From Paracoccus alcaliphilus (GTDB lineage: Bacteria > Pseudomonadota > Alphaproteobacteria > Rhodobacterales > Rhodobacteraceae), in NCBI RefSeq assembly GCF_028553725.1, contig NZ_CP067124.1, forward strand, positions 186,001-250,000: a stretch of DNA of 64,000 nt. The letters are read 5' to 3'. Made by a program: the position numbers and the translations under genes. Of this stretch, positions 18,631 to 28,105 are shown in pieces (within the stretch, counting starts at the first letter, position 1; the number at the start of each line of letters is the position of its first letter). A model generated the notes under the pieces. That model did not search any database and had not been told where the DNA came from. It was given only the letters and a program-made list of their open reading frames with translations.

Positions 18631-19676
18631 AGGGTCGTCAGGTCATTCTGGGCCGGATCGCCGATCGCGAGGCCGCGGCGCTGGTCGTGGACGGACAGGT
18701 CGAGGATCTGCTGATCGACCCCTCAGGCGTGACGGAACTGGTCCCCGGCGCGATCTGCCGGGGCGTGACAGAGCGTCTGATGAAGGGTCAGGGCGGGGCC
18801 TTCCTGCGCCTGCCCGACGGCCAGCGCGGCTATCTGCGCGACCGCTCGGGCCTGCGCGAAGGTCAGCCGATTCTGGTGCAGGTCAGCGGCGTGGCCGAAC
18901 CCGGCAAGGCCATCCCCCTGTCCAGCCGCCTGCTGTTTCGCGGCCGCCACGTCCTGCTGACGCCCGGCGCGCCGGGGGTCAATGTCTCCCGCCGCATCCG
19001 CGACACCGAGTTGCGCGAGACGCTGGAGGCCCTGGGCAAGACCGCGCTTGGCGACCGCCCCTTCGGCCTGATCATGCGCAGCGCCGCCGAAGCCGCGACC
19101 GGGGACGAGATCCTCGAAGACCTGACACCGCTGCTGGATCTGGCCGACCGCATCATGCCCGAGACCGAAGGCGGGCCGGAACTGCTGCTCGACGGGTCTT
19201 CGCCCTGGGATCTGGCATGGAGCGAATGGGCCGAACCGGCCCCTGACGCGGTCGAGCAGGGCGATGACAGCTTTGATCTGCATGGCGTCAGCGATGCGAT
19301 CGAGACTTTCCTCGACCCGATGGTGCGGCTGCCCGGCGGCGCCTCGGCCATGATCGAGCCGACCCGTGCGCTTGTCGCCATCGACGTCAATACCGGCAGC
19401 GACAGCTCGCCCGCCGCCTCGCTCAAGGCGAATATCGCGCTGGCCCGCGACCTGCCCCGCCAGCTTCGCCTGCGCGGTCTGGGCGGACAGGTGGTGATCG
19501 ACTTTGCCCCGGTCCCCAAACGCGACCGCGCGACGCTGGATCAGGTCCTGCGCGCCGCATTCAAGGGCGAAGCCAGCGAAACGACGCTGATCGGTTGGAC
19601 CGCGATGGGCCTGTTCGAGATCAGCCGCAAGCGCGACCGCGCCCCGCTGGCGCAGCTTCTGGCGGAGTGTGCGTAA
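18627..19676 (+). CDS. Ribonuclease E/G family protein
   Basis: 349 residues, a short RNase E/G catalytic form without the long C-terminal scaffold of RNase E. The magnesium-binding DVNTGSD stands near residue 252, followed by the conserved VVIDFAPV strand that carries the second Asp. Functions in RNA processing or decay. Translationally coupled to maf and to yacG (TAATG junction). Confidence 0.88.
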   Translation: MKGRQVILGRIADREAAALVVDGQVEDLLIDPSGVTELVPGAICRGVTERLMKGQGGAFLRLPDGQRGYLRDRSGLREGQPILVQVSGVAEPGKAIPLSSRLLFRGRHVLLTPGAPGVNVSRRIRDTELRETLEALGKTALGDRPFGLIMRSAAEAATGDEILEDLTPLLDLADRIMPETEGGPELLLDGSSPWDLAWSEWAEPAPDAVEQGDDSFDLHGVSDAIETFLDPMVRLPGGASAMIEPTRALVAIDVNTGSDSSPAASLKANIALARDLPRQLRLRGLGGQVVIDFAPVPKRDRATLDQVLRAAFKGEASETTLIGWTAMGLFEISRKRDRAPLAQLLAECA

Positions 19677-19840
19677 TGGCCTGCCCCATCTGCGGCAAGG
19701 ATTCCGTCAAGGAATACCGCCCCTTCTGCTCGAAACGCTGCGCCGATATCGACCTCGGCCGCTGGCTGCGCGGCAGCTATGTGATCCCGGGCATCCCGCT
19801 CGAGGATCTGCCCCCCGACGAGACCGACGACTCGCGCTGA
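19676..19840 (+). CDS. yacG: DNA gyrase inhibitor YacG
   Basis: 54 residues. Four zinc cysteines (CPIC at 3-6, then CSKRC) and the IDLGRWLRG helix identify YacG, which binds GyrB and zinc. The start ATG at 19676 shares one base with the preceding stop. Confidence 0.93.
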   Translation: MACPICGKDSVKEYRPFCSKRCADIDLGRWLRGSYVIPGIPLEDLPPDETDDSR

Positions 19841-19922
19841 TTTTTGTCGATTGGGTCTGGACAGCCGCATCCGGTCCCCGTAAACAGCGCCCCACGCACC
19901 TGACTGTATAGGGTCAGCAGGC

Positions 19923-19998
19923 GCCCGGATAGCTCAGTTGGTAGAGCAGCGGATTGAAAATCCGCGTGTCGGTGGTTCGAATCCGCCTCCGGGCACCA
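19923..19998 (+). tRNA. tRNA-Phe (GAA)
   Basis: 76 nt with encoded CCA. The acceptor stem (19923-19929 with 19988-19994) pairs perfectly. D-arm AGCTCAGTTGGTAGAGC, anticodon loop with GAA inside GGATTGAAAATCC, and T-loop GGTTCGAATCC are all canonical. A broken integrase is encoded toward its 3' end, so this tRNA is the probable attachment site of an old island. Confidence 0.98.
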
Positions 19999-20463
19999 TT
20001 AATTCAAAGACTTAGCTGAAAGTACTGTCCCAAGGGTATCACTCAGGGTATCAGTTTCTTGCTCTGGTTTTGTTCTGCTCATTGGCGTTTCTCCCGCGCC
20101 TGATGGGCGCGCATCTCTTGTCTGGCCTCCCCTGCATACTTGGCAATCATGGCTTTCGTAGCGTGGCCGCTATAGGCTGCGATTTCGTCGTCATCGCATC
20201 CAGCCCATGCCCGTTCCTTGTTGCTGCGATAGGCAGCGCATGAAGATCATAGGCTTCCAGTCCAAGGCGAACGTGCTCTTTCCGCATGACCTTCGCCATG
20301 TAAAAATAATTGATGGGGTTGCCGTTCAGCTGCGTCAGGATCGGGCGGGCCGCAATCGGCGTTGCTCCAAGCGACTGCTTAAAGCATTTCTACTGAACCC
20401 TGAATCGTTTGGGGTTCCGTCGCAGCGCGGATCGTGATTCCCTTCTGTCTGGGAGGATAGATC

Positions 20464-20850
20464 ATGTCAGCACCATTGCCGTCGGCCCTCCGGACGCGGT
20501 TTCAGCGATATATCGAGGAGGGTTTAAGCGGTCGGGCGGCGGCGCTGCGGCTGAAACTCTCGCCGGCGACCGGAGCACGTTGGGGCCGGGCGATCAGGAC
20601 CAGGGGGCATGCCGAACCATTGCCCCAGGGACGTCCCAAAGGGCATGGAAAGCTTGCCCCGCACCGGGCCTTTTTCGAGGAACTGCTCGCACAGGATCCC
20701 GACATCACGCTGTTCGAACTCAGGGACGCGCTGGTCGCAGCGGAAGGCGTTCGTGTCCATCACTCGTCCATTGCCAGTCTGCTGTCTCGCCTTGGGTTCA
20801 CCTATAAAAAAAGTCGCTGGTGGCCGCCGAACGCCGCGGTGCCAGGGTAA
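20464..20850 (+). CDS. IS630 transposase, N-terminal frame (orfA)
   Basis: 128 residues. It contains the helix-turn-helix region (YIEEGLSGRAAALRLKLS, GVRVHHSSIASLLSRLG) that binds the IS ends. An A7 run (20806-20812) in the codons TAT AAA AAA AGT allows a -1 slip; the fused protein then reads YKKKSLVAAERR into orfB, the usual IS630 arrangement. Read without a slip it stops 30 nt after the orfB start. Confidence 0.88.
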   Translation: MSAPLPSALRTRFQRYIEEGLSGRAAALRLKLSPATGARWGRAIRTRGHAEPLPQGRPKGHGKLAPHRAFFEELLAQDPDITLFELRDALVAAEGVRVHHSSIASLLSRLGFTYKKSRWWPPNAAVPG

Positions 20851-21422
20851 GACAGCGGCGAACCGACTGGTTCGAGCATCGCTTGCCAACCATCGCGGAT
20901 CGGCCGGAACGCGTGGTTTTCATAGACGAGACCTCAGTGAAGACCAATCTCACCCGTCTGCGGGGTCGTGCCCTGTGCGGCACACGCCTGACCATGGATG
21001 CGCCCTTCGGCAGCTGGGGAACACAGACCCTGATTGCCGGGCTCACACCGGATGCCCTGATTGCGCCCTGGTGCATCAAGGGCGCAATGGACGGTCCCGC
21101 CTTCGCAACCTGGGTTCGCGAGGTCCTGATCCCGGAGATCGAGCCGGGAACCGTGGTGATCCTCGACAACCTTGCCACCCACCACAACAAGCAGGCTGCT
21201 GAGGCTCTGCGTGCCCATCGCTGCTGGTTTCTCTATCTGCCGCCATATTCGCCGGACCTGAACCCCATCGAAATGGCATTCGCAAAACTCAAGGCGCACC
21301 TGCGCAGGATCGGGGCAAGAACATTTACCGACGTCTTCAAGGCCATCGGCGAAGTCTGTGATCTCTTCGATCCCGGCGAATGTTGGAACTACTTCAAGGC
21401 CGCAGGATATGTCGCAGGTTAA
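20820..21422 (+). CDS. IS630 transposase, catalytic frame (orfB)
   Basis: 200 residues as drawn from GTG, but probably expressed only as the -1 fusion with orfA. It has the DDE triad: Asp in VVFIDETSVKTN, Asp in VVILDNLATHHN, and Glu in YSPDLNPIEMAFAKLK. Differs from copies 2 and 3 at several residues (for example IADRPER preceded by LPT, ALCGTR), so it is the most diverged copy here. Confidence 0.9.
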   Translation: MAAERRGARVRQRRTDWFEHRLPTIADRPERVVFIDETSVKTNLTRLRGRALCGTRLTMDAPFGSWGTQTLIAGLTPDALIAPWCIKGAMDGPAFATWVREVLIPEIEPGTVVILDNLATHHNKQAAEALRAHRCWFLYLPPYSPDLNPIEMAFAKLKAHLRRIGARTFTDVFKAIGEVCDLFDPGECWNYFKAAGYVAG

Positions 21423-21611
21423 AACAGAAATGCTTTAGCTTCTTCAAGAGCCGACTTGAGGTCATTGGTGCAGGGCAGCACGAGCGGCATGTTGGTCTTG
21501 CCCTGCCGCAGCTTGAGCGTGTCACCGTCGCGCAGATTCCGGGGACGATCAACGAACAGAAGGCTGGCTTGCCAACGGCATTGGCCGGATGATTTTCTCC
21601 GTCGGCGGCTG

Positions 21612-22526
21612 TCAGGCGGGAACAAGCTCCTCCAGCCGGGTACCGGGGAAGGCTGTCAGCAGCGCGTCGATTCCGGCGCGGTCGGGGGTCAGCACCGCCG
21701 CCGTCGTCAGCGCATCGGCCAGTGCGGCGCTGGAGCTGGATATGCTGATTTCGCGCCATGTGCTGGCTGTCGGCGCGCCTGTGCGGGGGTCGAGAATATG
21801 GCCGTCGCGCCCCGCCGCGTCGAATGTCGTGCCCAGAGGCGCCGAGGTCGCCATGGCCCGTTCCCGCAGCGGCACCACCCGACCCGAGCCCGTCCCGACC
21901 TGCCACGCCGCACCATCGGGCCGCCCGCCCATCGCGTGCAGCTCGCCCGTGTCGATCAGGATATCGGTCAGACCTTCGCCGGCCAGCAGCGCGGCCACGC
22001 GATCCGCGACATAGCCCTGTCCGATACCGTTCAGCGTCACCGCCATGCCGGGTTTCAGCGTGATCGCCTGCGGTGACAGATGCAGCCTGTCTGCACCCGT
22101 CACTGCCAATGCTGCCTGCCGTTCTGTCGTCGTTGGTCGGCGCCCGGCGGTGGCGGCTTTGGCCCACAAGGCCCAGAGCGGCTGTACCGTGACGTCGAAG
22201 CGGCCGTCACTGGCGCGGTGAACCGCTCTGGCCAGTGTCAGGCAGTCCAGCAGCTCGAAAGGCGGAGCCTCCAGCCGCCCGTCGCGGTTCAGACGCGACA
22301 GCGCACTGTCCGGGCGATAGAGGCTGAGGATATCCTCCAGCCGGTCGATCTCGGCCAGACAGCGCGCGGTGATTTCCGCCGCCTTCGGGTGATCCAGCCG
22401 GATCGAGGCGCGCGCGCCAAGCGCCTGTCCGACCCAATGCGGGGCGGCGGGCCGGGCAGAGAGCGCGACAGGCAAGGTGGCCGCCACGGCAGAGATGGTC
22501 AGAAAACGTCGGCGGGTCAGGGACAT
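21612..22526 (-). CDS. nosX: NosX / ApbE-type FAD:protein FMN transferase
   Basis: 304 residues with a twin-arginine signal (SLTRRRFLTISAVAATLPVA). ApbE features: early helix [48 protein letters not shown] and the divalent-metal loop AALADALTTAA. In nos clusters NosX flavinylates a Thr of NosR in the periplasm. It is the last gene of the cluster and is separated by 3 nt from nosL. Its 3' end abuts the integrase remnant. Confidence 0.92.
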   Translation of the reverse strand: MSLTRRRFLTISAVAATLPVALSARPAAPHWVGQALGARASIRLDHPKAAEITARCLAEIDRLEDILSLYRPDSALSRLNRDGRLEAPPFELLDCLTLARAVHRASDGRFDVTVQPLWALWAKAATAGRRPTTTERQAALAVTGADRLHLSPQAITLKPGMAVTLNGIGQGYVADRVAALLAGEGLTDILIDTGELHAMGGRPDGAAWQVGTGSGRVVPLRERAMATSAPLGTTFDAAGRDGHILDPRTGAPTASTWREISISSSSAALADALTTAAVLTPDRAGIDALLTAFPGTRLEELVPA

Positions 22527-22529
22527 GGT

Positions 22530-23111
22530 TCAGTCTTTCTCTTGTCTGGACAAAGAGCGCAGGCGGTCCTCGAAATCGGTATCGTCCTGCGCATGGCCCC
22601 CCGCGTCATGGGCGCGCTGAGCAGGGGCCAGCACCTGATCGTCGGTGATCCCGGCCAGTTGCAGAACCTCTCCGCCTTCTTGCGCGGCAAAGGCCAGCGC
22701 GTCCTGCCGGCTGGAAAACGGCACTGCCTCGGGGGCCCCCATCGCGCCCTCGCGCGCCGAGCCCAGCACGAAAAAGGCATCCTCGGCGTCGATCCAGTTG
22801 CCCCGGCCCGGATCCTGCCATGTCGCATCCGGCGCGCCCATGTCGTTGACATGGATGGCAAGGATGGGGTGGCTTTGCTCGGGCAGGCGTTGATAGGCGA
22901 TGGCGTCACGCACCTGACTGAAGAACAGCGGCGTGCCCTCCAACCCCTCCAGATGCACCTGCGCCTTTGGTCCTTCATGTTCCAGCAGGTTCATCTGGCA
23001 GAAATGACCAAGCGTCTCGGCCGAGATCTCGACCGGGGACAGATCCTGCGCCGCATCCTGCCGGCAGGCAGAGAGGGACAGGGCAAGGGCGAAAAACAGC
23101 GCGCGTCTCAT
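22530..23111 (-). CDS. nosL: NosL copper chaperone lipoprotein
   Basis: 193 residues from ATG 23109-23111; a longer open frame upstream overlaps nosY and is not used. A lipobox LSLSAC places the lipidated Cys at 16. The CQMNLLEHEGPKAQ segment matches NosL, which binds Cu(I) and delivers copper to NosZ with NosDFY. The start overlaps nosY's stop by 4 nt. Confidence 0.92.
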   Translation of the reverse strand: MRRALFFALALSLSACRQDAAQDLSPVEISAETLGHFCQMNLLEHEGPKAQVHLEGLEGTPLFFSQVRDAIAYQRLPEQSHPILAIHVNDMGAPDATWQDPGRGNWIDAEDAFFVLGSAREGAMGAPEAVPFSSRQDALAFAAQEGGEVLQLAGITDDQVLAPAQRAHDAGGHAQDDTDFEDRLRSLSRQEKD

Positions 23112-23932
23112 GGGGTGACCTTTCGGAAAGCGGCGATGGCAAGGCCAAGGGCGATCAGCGGCCAGATCAGCACCGACAGGGCCGATTGCCACAGCGGGAT
23201 CGAGGCCGCCGCGCCGCCGATGCCGCCTGCGGCTGCGCTGGCATCGGCGGCGGCAAGGTTGAACAGGCGGAAGGCGTCGGCGGGGTTGGCCAGCAATGCC
23301 AGTGGCAGGGCCTCGGTCGTGAACCAGCCGCCGCCATCGGACACGATCAGCGCCAGCAGCGCCAGATCATAGAGTACCACCGCGACCAGCCATAGCCCCA
23401 CCGCCAGCCCCGCCGCCCCCGAGGGTCGCCGCGCCAGCGATGACAGCGCGTAACCCGCGCCAAGGAAGGTCGCACCCAGCAGGACCGAACTCCAGATCAG
23501 ATGCGCCAGCGCGGGCAGCCCCGCGACCGAGGCCGGATCGGCCCAGACCGCCGCCACCGCCGCCGCGCCATAACCGAGCGTGACCGCCAGCGCCAGAATC
23601 GCGACATGGGCGATCAGCTTGCCCGCCAGCACCTCGGCCCGCGCGACCGGATAGGTCAGCAAAAGCGGCAGGGTGCCGCGCTCGACCTCTCCGGCGATGG
23701 CGTCAAAGCTCATCAGCAGCGCCAGCAGCGGCACCAGATAGACCGCAAGCGAGGTCAGCGAAGCGACGGTGATCGACAGCCGGTCGGCGCCGATATCGCC
23801 GGTCGGCGCGGCCCCGGCGGCAGCAAGGATCAGCGCGAATACCACCATCAGGCAGGTGGCGATCGCCACCCAGCGGTTGCGCAGCGCGATGCGGAACTCC
23901 AGCGCAGCGGTGGAAAGGATACGGGCGATCAT
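23108..23932 (-). CDS. nosY: NosY ABC transporter permease
   Basis: 274 residues with six hydrophobic segments. RNRWVAIATCLM and SFDAIAGEVERGTLPLLLTYPVARAE-type motifs are those of ABC-2 permeases in nos clusters. With NosF it forms the membrane transporter that works with periplasmic NosD in assembly of the NosZ copper-sulfur site. Overlaps both neighbours by 4 nt. Confidence 0.94.
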   Translation of the reverse strand: MIARILSTAALEFRIALRNRWVAIATCLMVVFALILAAAGAAPTGDIGADRLSITVASLTSLAVYLVPLLALLMSFDAIAGEVERGTLPLLLTYPVARAEVLAGKLIAHVAILALAVTLGYGAAAVAAVWADPASVAGLPALAHLIWSSVLLGATFLGAGYALSSLARRPSGAAGLAVGLWLVAVVLYDLALLALIVSDGGGWFTTEALPLALLANPADAFRLFNLAAADASAAAGGIGGAAASIPLWQSALSVLIWPLIALGLAIAAFRKVTP

Positions 23933-24828
23933 TGCCCGTCCCTCTGGCTGAAATGGCTGTATATGTCCTCAAGGCTGGGCGGAATGACCTCCAGATCGGC
24001 CAGTTGCGCGCCCATCGCGGTGACCTGCGCCAGCAGGGCCAGTTTCTGGTCCTGCGTGCAGGTCAGGTGCAGCGTGCCGTCATCCGCGCGTCGCGCATCG
24101 GGCAGCGCGGCGGCCAATGCGTCCGTTTGCCCCTCGACGGGCGTGACAACCAGCCCGATGGGCAGGGCGGCGCGGCGGCGCAATTCATTCAATGTGCCCT
24201 CGGCCACGGCCCGGCCGCGCGACAGGATCAGGATGTGGTCGGTCCGGGCCTCTACCTCGGTCAGCACATGCGAGGACAGCAGGATCGTGGTGCCCGCCGT
24301 CGCGAATTCGTCCAGCAACGCATAGAAGTCGCGCCGTGACACCGGGTCCAGTCCCGATGTCGGCTCGTCCAGCACCAGAAGGCGGGGGCGGCCCATCAGC
24401 GCCTGCGCCAGCCCGACGCGCTGCCGCATCCCCTTGGAATAGGTGCCGATCCGGCGCCGGCCCGCACCGGCCAGCCCGACCCGCTCCAGCAGGCCGGGGG
24501 CCTTCAAGGCGGGCTCTCCGCGCAGGCGCAGGTAATGGCGGATCTGTTCTTCACCGGTCAGTGCAGGGTGAAAGGCCACGTTTTCAGGTAGATAGGCAAC
24601 CTGCGCCCGCGCCGCCGCCGATCCGGGCGCGGTGCCGCAGACGGTAACCTCGCCCGCGTCATGGGGGATCAGGCCAAGGATGATCTTCATCATCGTCGAT
24701 TTGCCCGCACCGTTATGGCCCAGCAGCGCCACCCGCTGGCCCGGAGCAAGCGTCAGCGAGACGTCGGACAGCGCCTCTACGCCCCGGAAACGCTTAGTGA
24801 GACGAGAGATCGTCAAGGTCGATGTCAT
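23929..24828 (-). CDS. nosF: NosF ABC transporter ATPase
   Basis: 299 residues. Walker A LLGHNGAGKST, signature YSKGMRQRVGLAQAL, Walker B RLLVLDEPTSGLDP and the H-loop LLSSHVLTE are intact. Energises NosDFY. The start lies inside the end of nosD (35-nt overlap). Confidence 0.95.
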   Translation of the reverse strand: MTSTLTISRLTKRFRGVEALSDVSLTLAPGQRVALLGHNGAGKSTMMKIILGLIPHDAGEVTVCGTAPGSAAARAQVAYLPENVAFHPALTGEEQIRHYLRLRGEPALKAPGLLERVGLAGAGRRRIGTYSKGMRQRVGLAQALMGRPRLLVLDEPTSGLDPVSRRDFYALLDEFATAGTTILLSSHVLTEVEARTDHILILSRGRAVAEGTLNELRRRAALPIGLVVTPVEGQTDALAAALPDARRADDGTLHLTCTQDQKLALLAQVTAMGAQLADLEVIPPSLEDIYSHFSQRDGQ

Positions 24829-26137
24829 CGAAATTTCCTTTGGTCCAGCGCCCCGCGGCTGCGGCCTCGAGGGCCGCGATATCGTCGGGAACCGGAATGG
24901 TCAGGGCGCGCATCAGCGGTGCGCTGTCGGTCACACCACCGGGCAGGGTGGCGGGAAAGCTGCTCTGGCTCCAGCGGATCAGCTGCACGGCGGGCGAGCC
25001 GGTCAGAAGCGCGGCGGCGGGTTGCGACCACAGGATATGGTCCATCAGATCGTTGGGCCGATAGGTGCCGTCGGCGATCAGATCGCCGTTCAGGTCGAAG
25101 GCGGCATGGTCGGACCAGTAATTGCCGATGCCCTCATGGCTCCATTCCATATGGCGGGTGCCGACATATTTCACCTGCTCGCGATTGGCGATGAAGGCGT
25201 TCGAGGTCAGCACGTTCCGCTCTGACCCGGCGGTGAAATGGATGCCGATGCCGCAATCCTGAAAGCGGTTGTCCCAGATCAGGTTCTTGTGGGCGTTATA
25301 GATGAAGATGCATTTCTTCGTGCCGCCGCGCACCAGATTGCCCGTGATGTCGGAATTGTTGGTATAATTCAGCATCACCCCATGCTCGCGGTCGCCAAGG
25401 CTGAGATTGCCGCGCACCACCGCCCGGTCCGAGTTCATGATGGCGAAGCCCAGGTGATTGCCGATCGAGATGTTGTCGATGACCTCGGTCCGGTGGGTGT
25501 ACATGAAATGGACGGCGAAACGCAGGTCGCGGAAGGTGTTGCCGCGATAGGTGCTGTCCTTGCTTGTGTTCGAGAAAATCCCGTCGCGGCCATAGCGGAT
25601 CGCGTTGCCCTGAACCAGCGTGCCGGGGCTGTTCCAGACATAGATGCCGTTGCCGCGTTCATTCATGCGCGGGTTGCGGGTGCCGATGATCTGGTTGCCG
25701 ATGACGCGCGCATCATGGCCGCCATGCACGTCGATACCGTGCATGTTGCCGGTCACCAAAAGCCCCTCGATCCGGGCGCGATGGGCCTCGCGCAGGATCT
25801 TCACCCCTGCGTCGAGGTCCTGATTGAGATGCCCCGAGCCGGTAACGGTAAAGCCCGAAAGCATCACATCCGGCGCGTCGATGGTGACGACAGAGCCAGC
25901 GCCGCCACCATCGACCACCGCGCCGCGCGGGCCGGTGATGGTCAGCGGGCGGTCGATGGTGACGGGGCCGGAATAGGTTCCCTCGGTCAGTCGCAGCACA
26001 TCGCCAGGGGCAGCCCCGGCGATGGCCTGTGCCAGCCGCCCCGCCCCCGGCATGACCTCACGTTCCCCTGCCGCCAGCGGCGAGGACAGAAGAAGGCCAA
26101 GGATCAGGCCGAGGATCGGGGCGGGCAGCAGGCGCAT
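24794..26137 (-). CDS. nosD: NosD periplasmic copper-processing protein
   Basis: 447 residues with a signal peptide (ILGLILGLLLSSPLAAGE). The body is a right-handed parallel beta-helix made of repeated short N-rich rungs such as NVLTSNAFIANREQV and RAVVRGNLSLGDREHG, the NosD/CASH pattern. It partners NosFY and NosL to supply copper and sulfur to NosZ. Starts 3 nt after nosZ ends. Confidence 0.95.
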   Translation of the reverse strand: MRLLPAPILGLILGLLLSSPLAAGEREVMPGAGRLAQAIAGAAPGDVLRLTEGTYSGPVTIDRPLTITGPRGAVVDGGGAGSVVTIDAPDVMLSGFTVTGSGHLNQDLDAGVKILREAHRARIEGLLVTGNMHGIDVHGGHDARVIGNQIIGTRNPRMNERGNGIYVWNSPGTLVQGNAIRYGRDGIFSNTSKDSTYRGNTFRDLRFAVHFMYTHRTEVIDNISIGNHLGFAIMNSDRAVVRGNLSLGDREHGVMLNYTNNSDITGNLVRGGTKKCIFIYNAHKNLIWDNRFQDCGIGIHFTAGSERNVLTSNAFIANREQVKYVGTRHMEWSHEGIGNYWSDHAAFDLNGDLIADGTYRPNDLMDHILWSQPAAALLTGSPAVQLIRWSQSSFPATLPGGVTDSAPLMRALTIPVPDDIAALEAAAAGRWTKGNFDDIDLDDLSSH

Positions 26138-26140
26138 GGG

Positions 26141-28087
26141 TCAGGCGTCCCTGGGGCGCACGAACATGCGGCCACGCATCTCCATATGCAGCGCATGGCA
26201 GAACCACTGGCAGTAATACCAATAGACGCCCGGCTTGGCCGCGACGAAGGTGACGGATGAGGTCTGCCTCGGCCCGACCTCCATCGCAACGCCGTGATCG
26301 CCCATGGTGAAGCCATGGGTCAGGTCGTCGATCTCGTCAAGGTTGGTGACGATGACGGTGACCTCGTCGCCCTCGTTCACCTCGAAGCTTTCGAGGCTGA
26401 AGCTGGGTGCCACGCTGGACATATAGACGCGCACTCTGGTCGGGTCGCTTTCATCGCGGATGACCTCTTCGGCCCATTCGTCGATATCGACGCCATCGGC
26501 TTCTGCCTGCGCGCGGGTTTCGGCCCACATCGGGTCGTCGCGATCCCAGACCGACTTGATGTCCATGATCGAGGGATGAACCCCGATCGCGTCATGCGGT
26601 TCGGCGAAGGCCGGGCCGTCATGGACCAGCACCATCCGGTCGCCCGAGATGTCGATCAGCTGATCGTTTTCCGCCTTCAACGGGCCGACATTCAGGAAGC
26701 GGTCCTTCGAGAACTTGCACAGACAAACCAGCCAGTCGTTGCCCGCGTCCAGCGTCTCGCCCATGATGGTTTTCAGGTGGCCGGGCTGGTAATGCACATC
26801 CAGCTTGTCCTTGATCGGATCGACCGTCTCGCCGTTATAGGCGCGGATCGCGTCCTCGATGTTCCACTTCACCACCTGACTGTCCAGAAACAGCGAGGTA
26901 TAGGCGTTGCCCCGCCCGTCAAAGGCGGTGTGAAGTGGCCCAAGGCCCAGCTCCGGCTCCGCCACCACGGCGCTGCGCGGATCGGCGCCCTCATCGAAGA
27001 TCGCGTCGAATTTCGTCACGTCCAGCACGGTGACGGTGGGCGACAGCTTGCCCGCGACGCACAGGTGCTTGCGGTCGGGGGCCATGTTGCAGCCATGCGG
27101 GTTGTTGGCGATGGGGATATAGCGCGTGAACTGGCTGTTGGCTTCCTTGCGCCCGTCCAGAACCTTGCAGCCGTTGATTTCCTCATATTGCCCGGCCTCG
27201 ATGGCCTTTTCGATCTCTTCGATGTTGAAGATGACGACGTGATCCATCTCGGCCTCGGTCATCTCGGCCAGCGTCATGCCCATTTCCGAGTTGTAACTGG
27301 TCGAGAAGGCCCATTTGCCTTCGTAATCCGCATCGCAGTTGTCAAGGTTTCCCGACACCTTCACCTGCCACGCCACCTGCCATTCATCGGCATCGACGGC
27401 GGTGAAGATGTTCACATAGGTGGACAGGTTCTCCATGTCGGTGCCGTCGTTGATCAGCGGCGCCTCGTCCTCGCCATTGCAAAAGACATAGTTCGAGCGC
27501 GGCCATTTTTGCGGGCGCAGCCCGTGGATGCCCTTGGCGTTGGGGATTTCCAGGATGGCGTCGCATTTCATCACGTCGCAGCGCACCCGCGCCACGCGGG
27601 TATTGGCCTTGTCGTTCATATAGAGGTGGCGGCCGTCGTATTTCCCTTCGGTAAAGGACATATGGACGTGGTGCAGATCGCCGTTGTCGTGGACCTTCTT
27701 GCCGTTGGCGGCAAGGAAGTTGCGGGTCTTTTCGGTCATGGTGCGCTGGTGGACCCGGATCGATTCGTTGGTCTGCCCCCATCCCGTGGCCGAGCAACGG
27801 TTGAAGACCGGAACCCGCATCAGCTCACGCATCGAGGGCACACCAAGGATGCGCAATTCGCCCGACTGGCCCGAGGACCAGAAGCCGTAATAATCGTCCA
27901 GCTGCCCCGGCGCGACCGCGCCATCACCCGCCGCCAGCGCCGCGCCCGCGGTCGCGGCCGTCACGCCCGCCACCCCGCCAAGGCCAAGCGCCAGCCTGCC
28001 GCCAAGCGTGCCCGTCAGCGCGGCACCTCCGGCGGTTGCGCCCAGCAGCATCCGGCGGCTGAGGCCCTTGTGTTCATTCGATTCCAT
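26141..28087 (-). CDS. nosZ: Nitrous oxide reductase, Tat-exported clade I
   Basis: 648 residues from ATG 28085-28087 (MESNEHKG) with AAGGAG seven bases before it; a second ATG directly upstream is possible. Twin-arginine signal [13 protein letters not shown]. The beta-propeller supplies CuZ histidines ([26 protein letters not shown]). The C-terminal cupredoxin has the CuA motif [16 protein letters not shown]. Reduces N2O to N2 in the periplasm. The Tat signal and the nosR partner mark clade I. Downstream genes nosDFYLX follow without gaps. Confidence 0.98.
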   Translation of the reverse strand: MESNEHKGLSRRMLLGATAGGAALTGTLGGRLALGLGGVAGVTAATAGAALAAGDGAVAPGQLDDYYGFWSSGQSGELRILGVPSMRELMRVPVFNRCSATGWGQTNESIRVHQRTMTEKTRNFLAANGKKVHDNGDLHHVHMSFTEGKYDGRHLYMNDKANTRVARVRCDVMKCDAILEIPNAKGIHGLRPQKWPRSNYVFCNGEDEAPLINDGTDMENLSTYVNIFTAVDADEWQVAWQVKVSGNLDNCDADYEGKWAFSTSYNSEMGMTLAEMTEAEMDHVVIFNIEEIEKAIEAGQYEEINGCKVLDGRKEANSQFTRYIPIANNPHGCNMAPDRKHLCVAGKLSPTVTVLDVTKFDAIFDEGADPRSAVVAEPELGLGPLHTAFDGRGNAYTSLFLDSQVVKWNIEDAIRAYNGETVDPIKDKLDVHYQPGHLKTIMGETLDAGNDWLVCLCKFSKDRFLNVGPLKAENDQLIDISGDRMVLVHDGPAFAEPHDAIGVHPSIMDIKSVWDRDDPMWAETRAQAEADGVDIDEWAEEVIRDESDPTRVRVYMSSVAPSFSLESFEVNEGDEVTVIVTNLDEIDDLTHGFTMGDHGVAMEVGPRQTSSVTFVAAKPGVYWYYCQWFCHALHMEMRGRMFVRPRDA

Positions 28088-28105
28088 CATCGATCTCCTT
28101 GACAA

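Larger units (their letters stand above)
20382..21435 (+). mobile_element. IS630-family insertion sequence, copy 1
   Basis: 1054 bp. The terminal inverted repeats begin AAGCATTTCT (20382-) and end AGAAATGCTT (-21435), with a TA on each side (20380-20381 and 21436-21437), the duplication expected of IS630/Tc1-mariner transposition. It carries two overlapping transposase frames and interrupts the integrase remnant. Copies 2 (35580-36633, same orientation) and 3 (from 63294, opposite) share length and ends. Confidence 0.93.
20079..21590 (-). pseudogene. Tyrosine recombinase (integrase) remnant split by IS630 and frameshifted
   Basis: Minus-strand coding sequence on both sides of the IS630 element rejoins in frame when the element and one TA are removed: upstream LRQGKTNMPLVLPCTNDL then SALEEAK, and downstream QSLGATPIAARPILTQLNG through EAYDLHAL. 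The catalytic R-box should follow as ALRYRS but one base is missing near 20230, shifting the frame; the rest then reads YRSNKERAWAGCDDDEIAA, YSGHATKAMIAKYAG and a stop at 20079. The SGHAT box and the position beside tRNA-Phe identify it as an integrase. The N-terminal half is missing next to nosX. Not functional. Confidence 0.8.
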
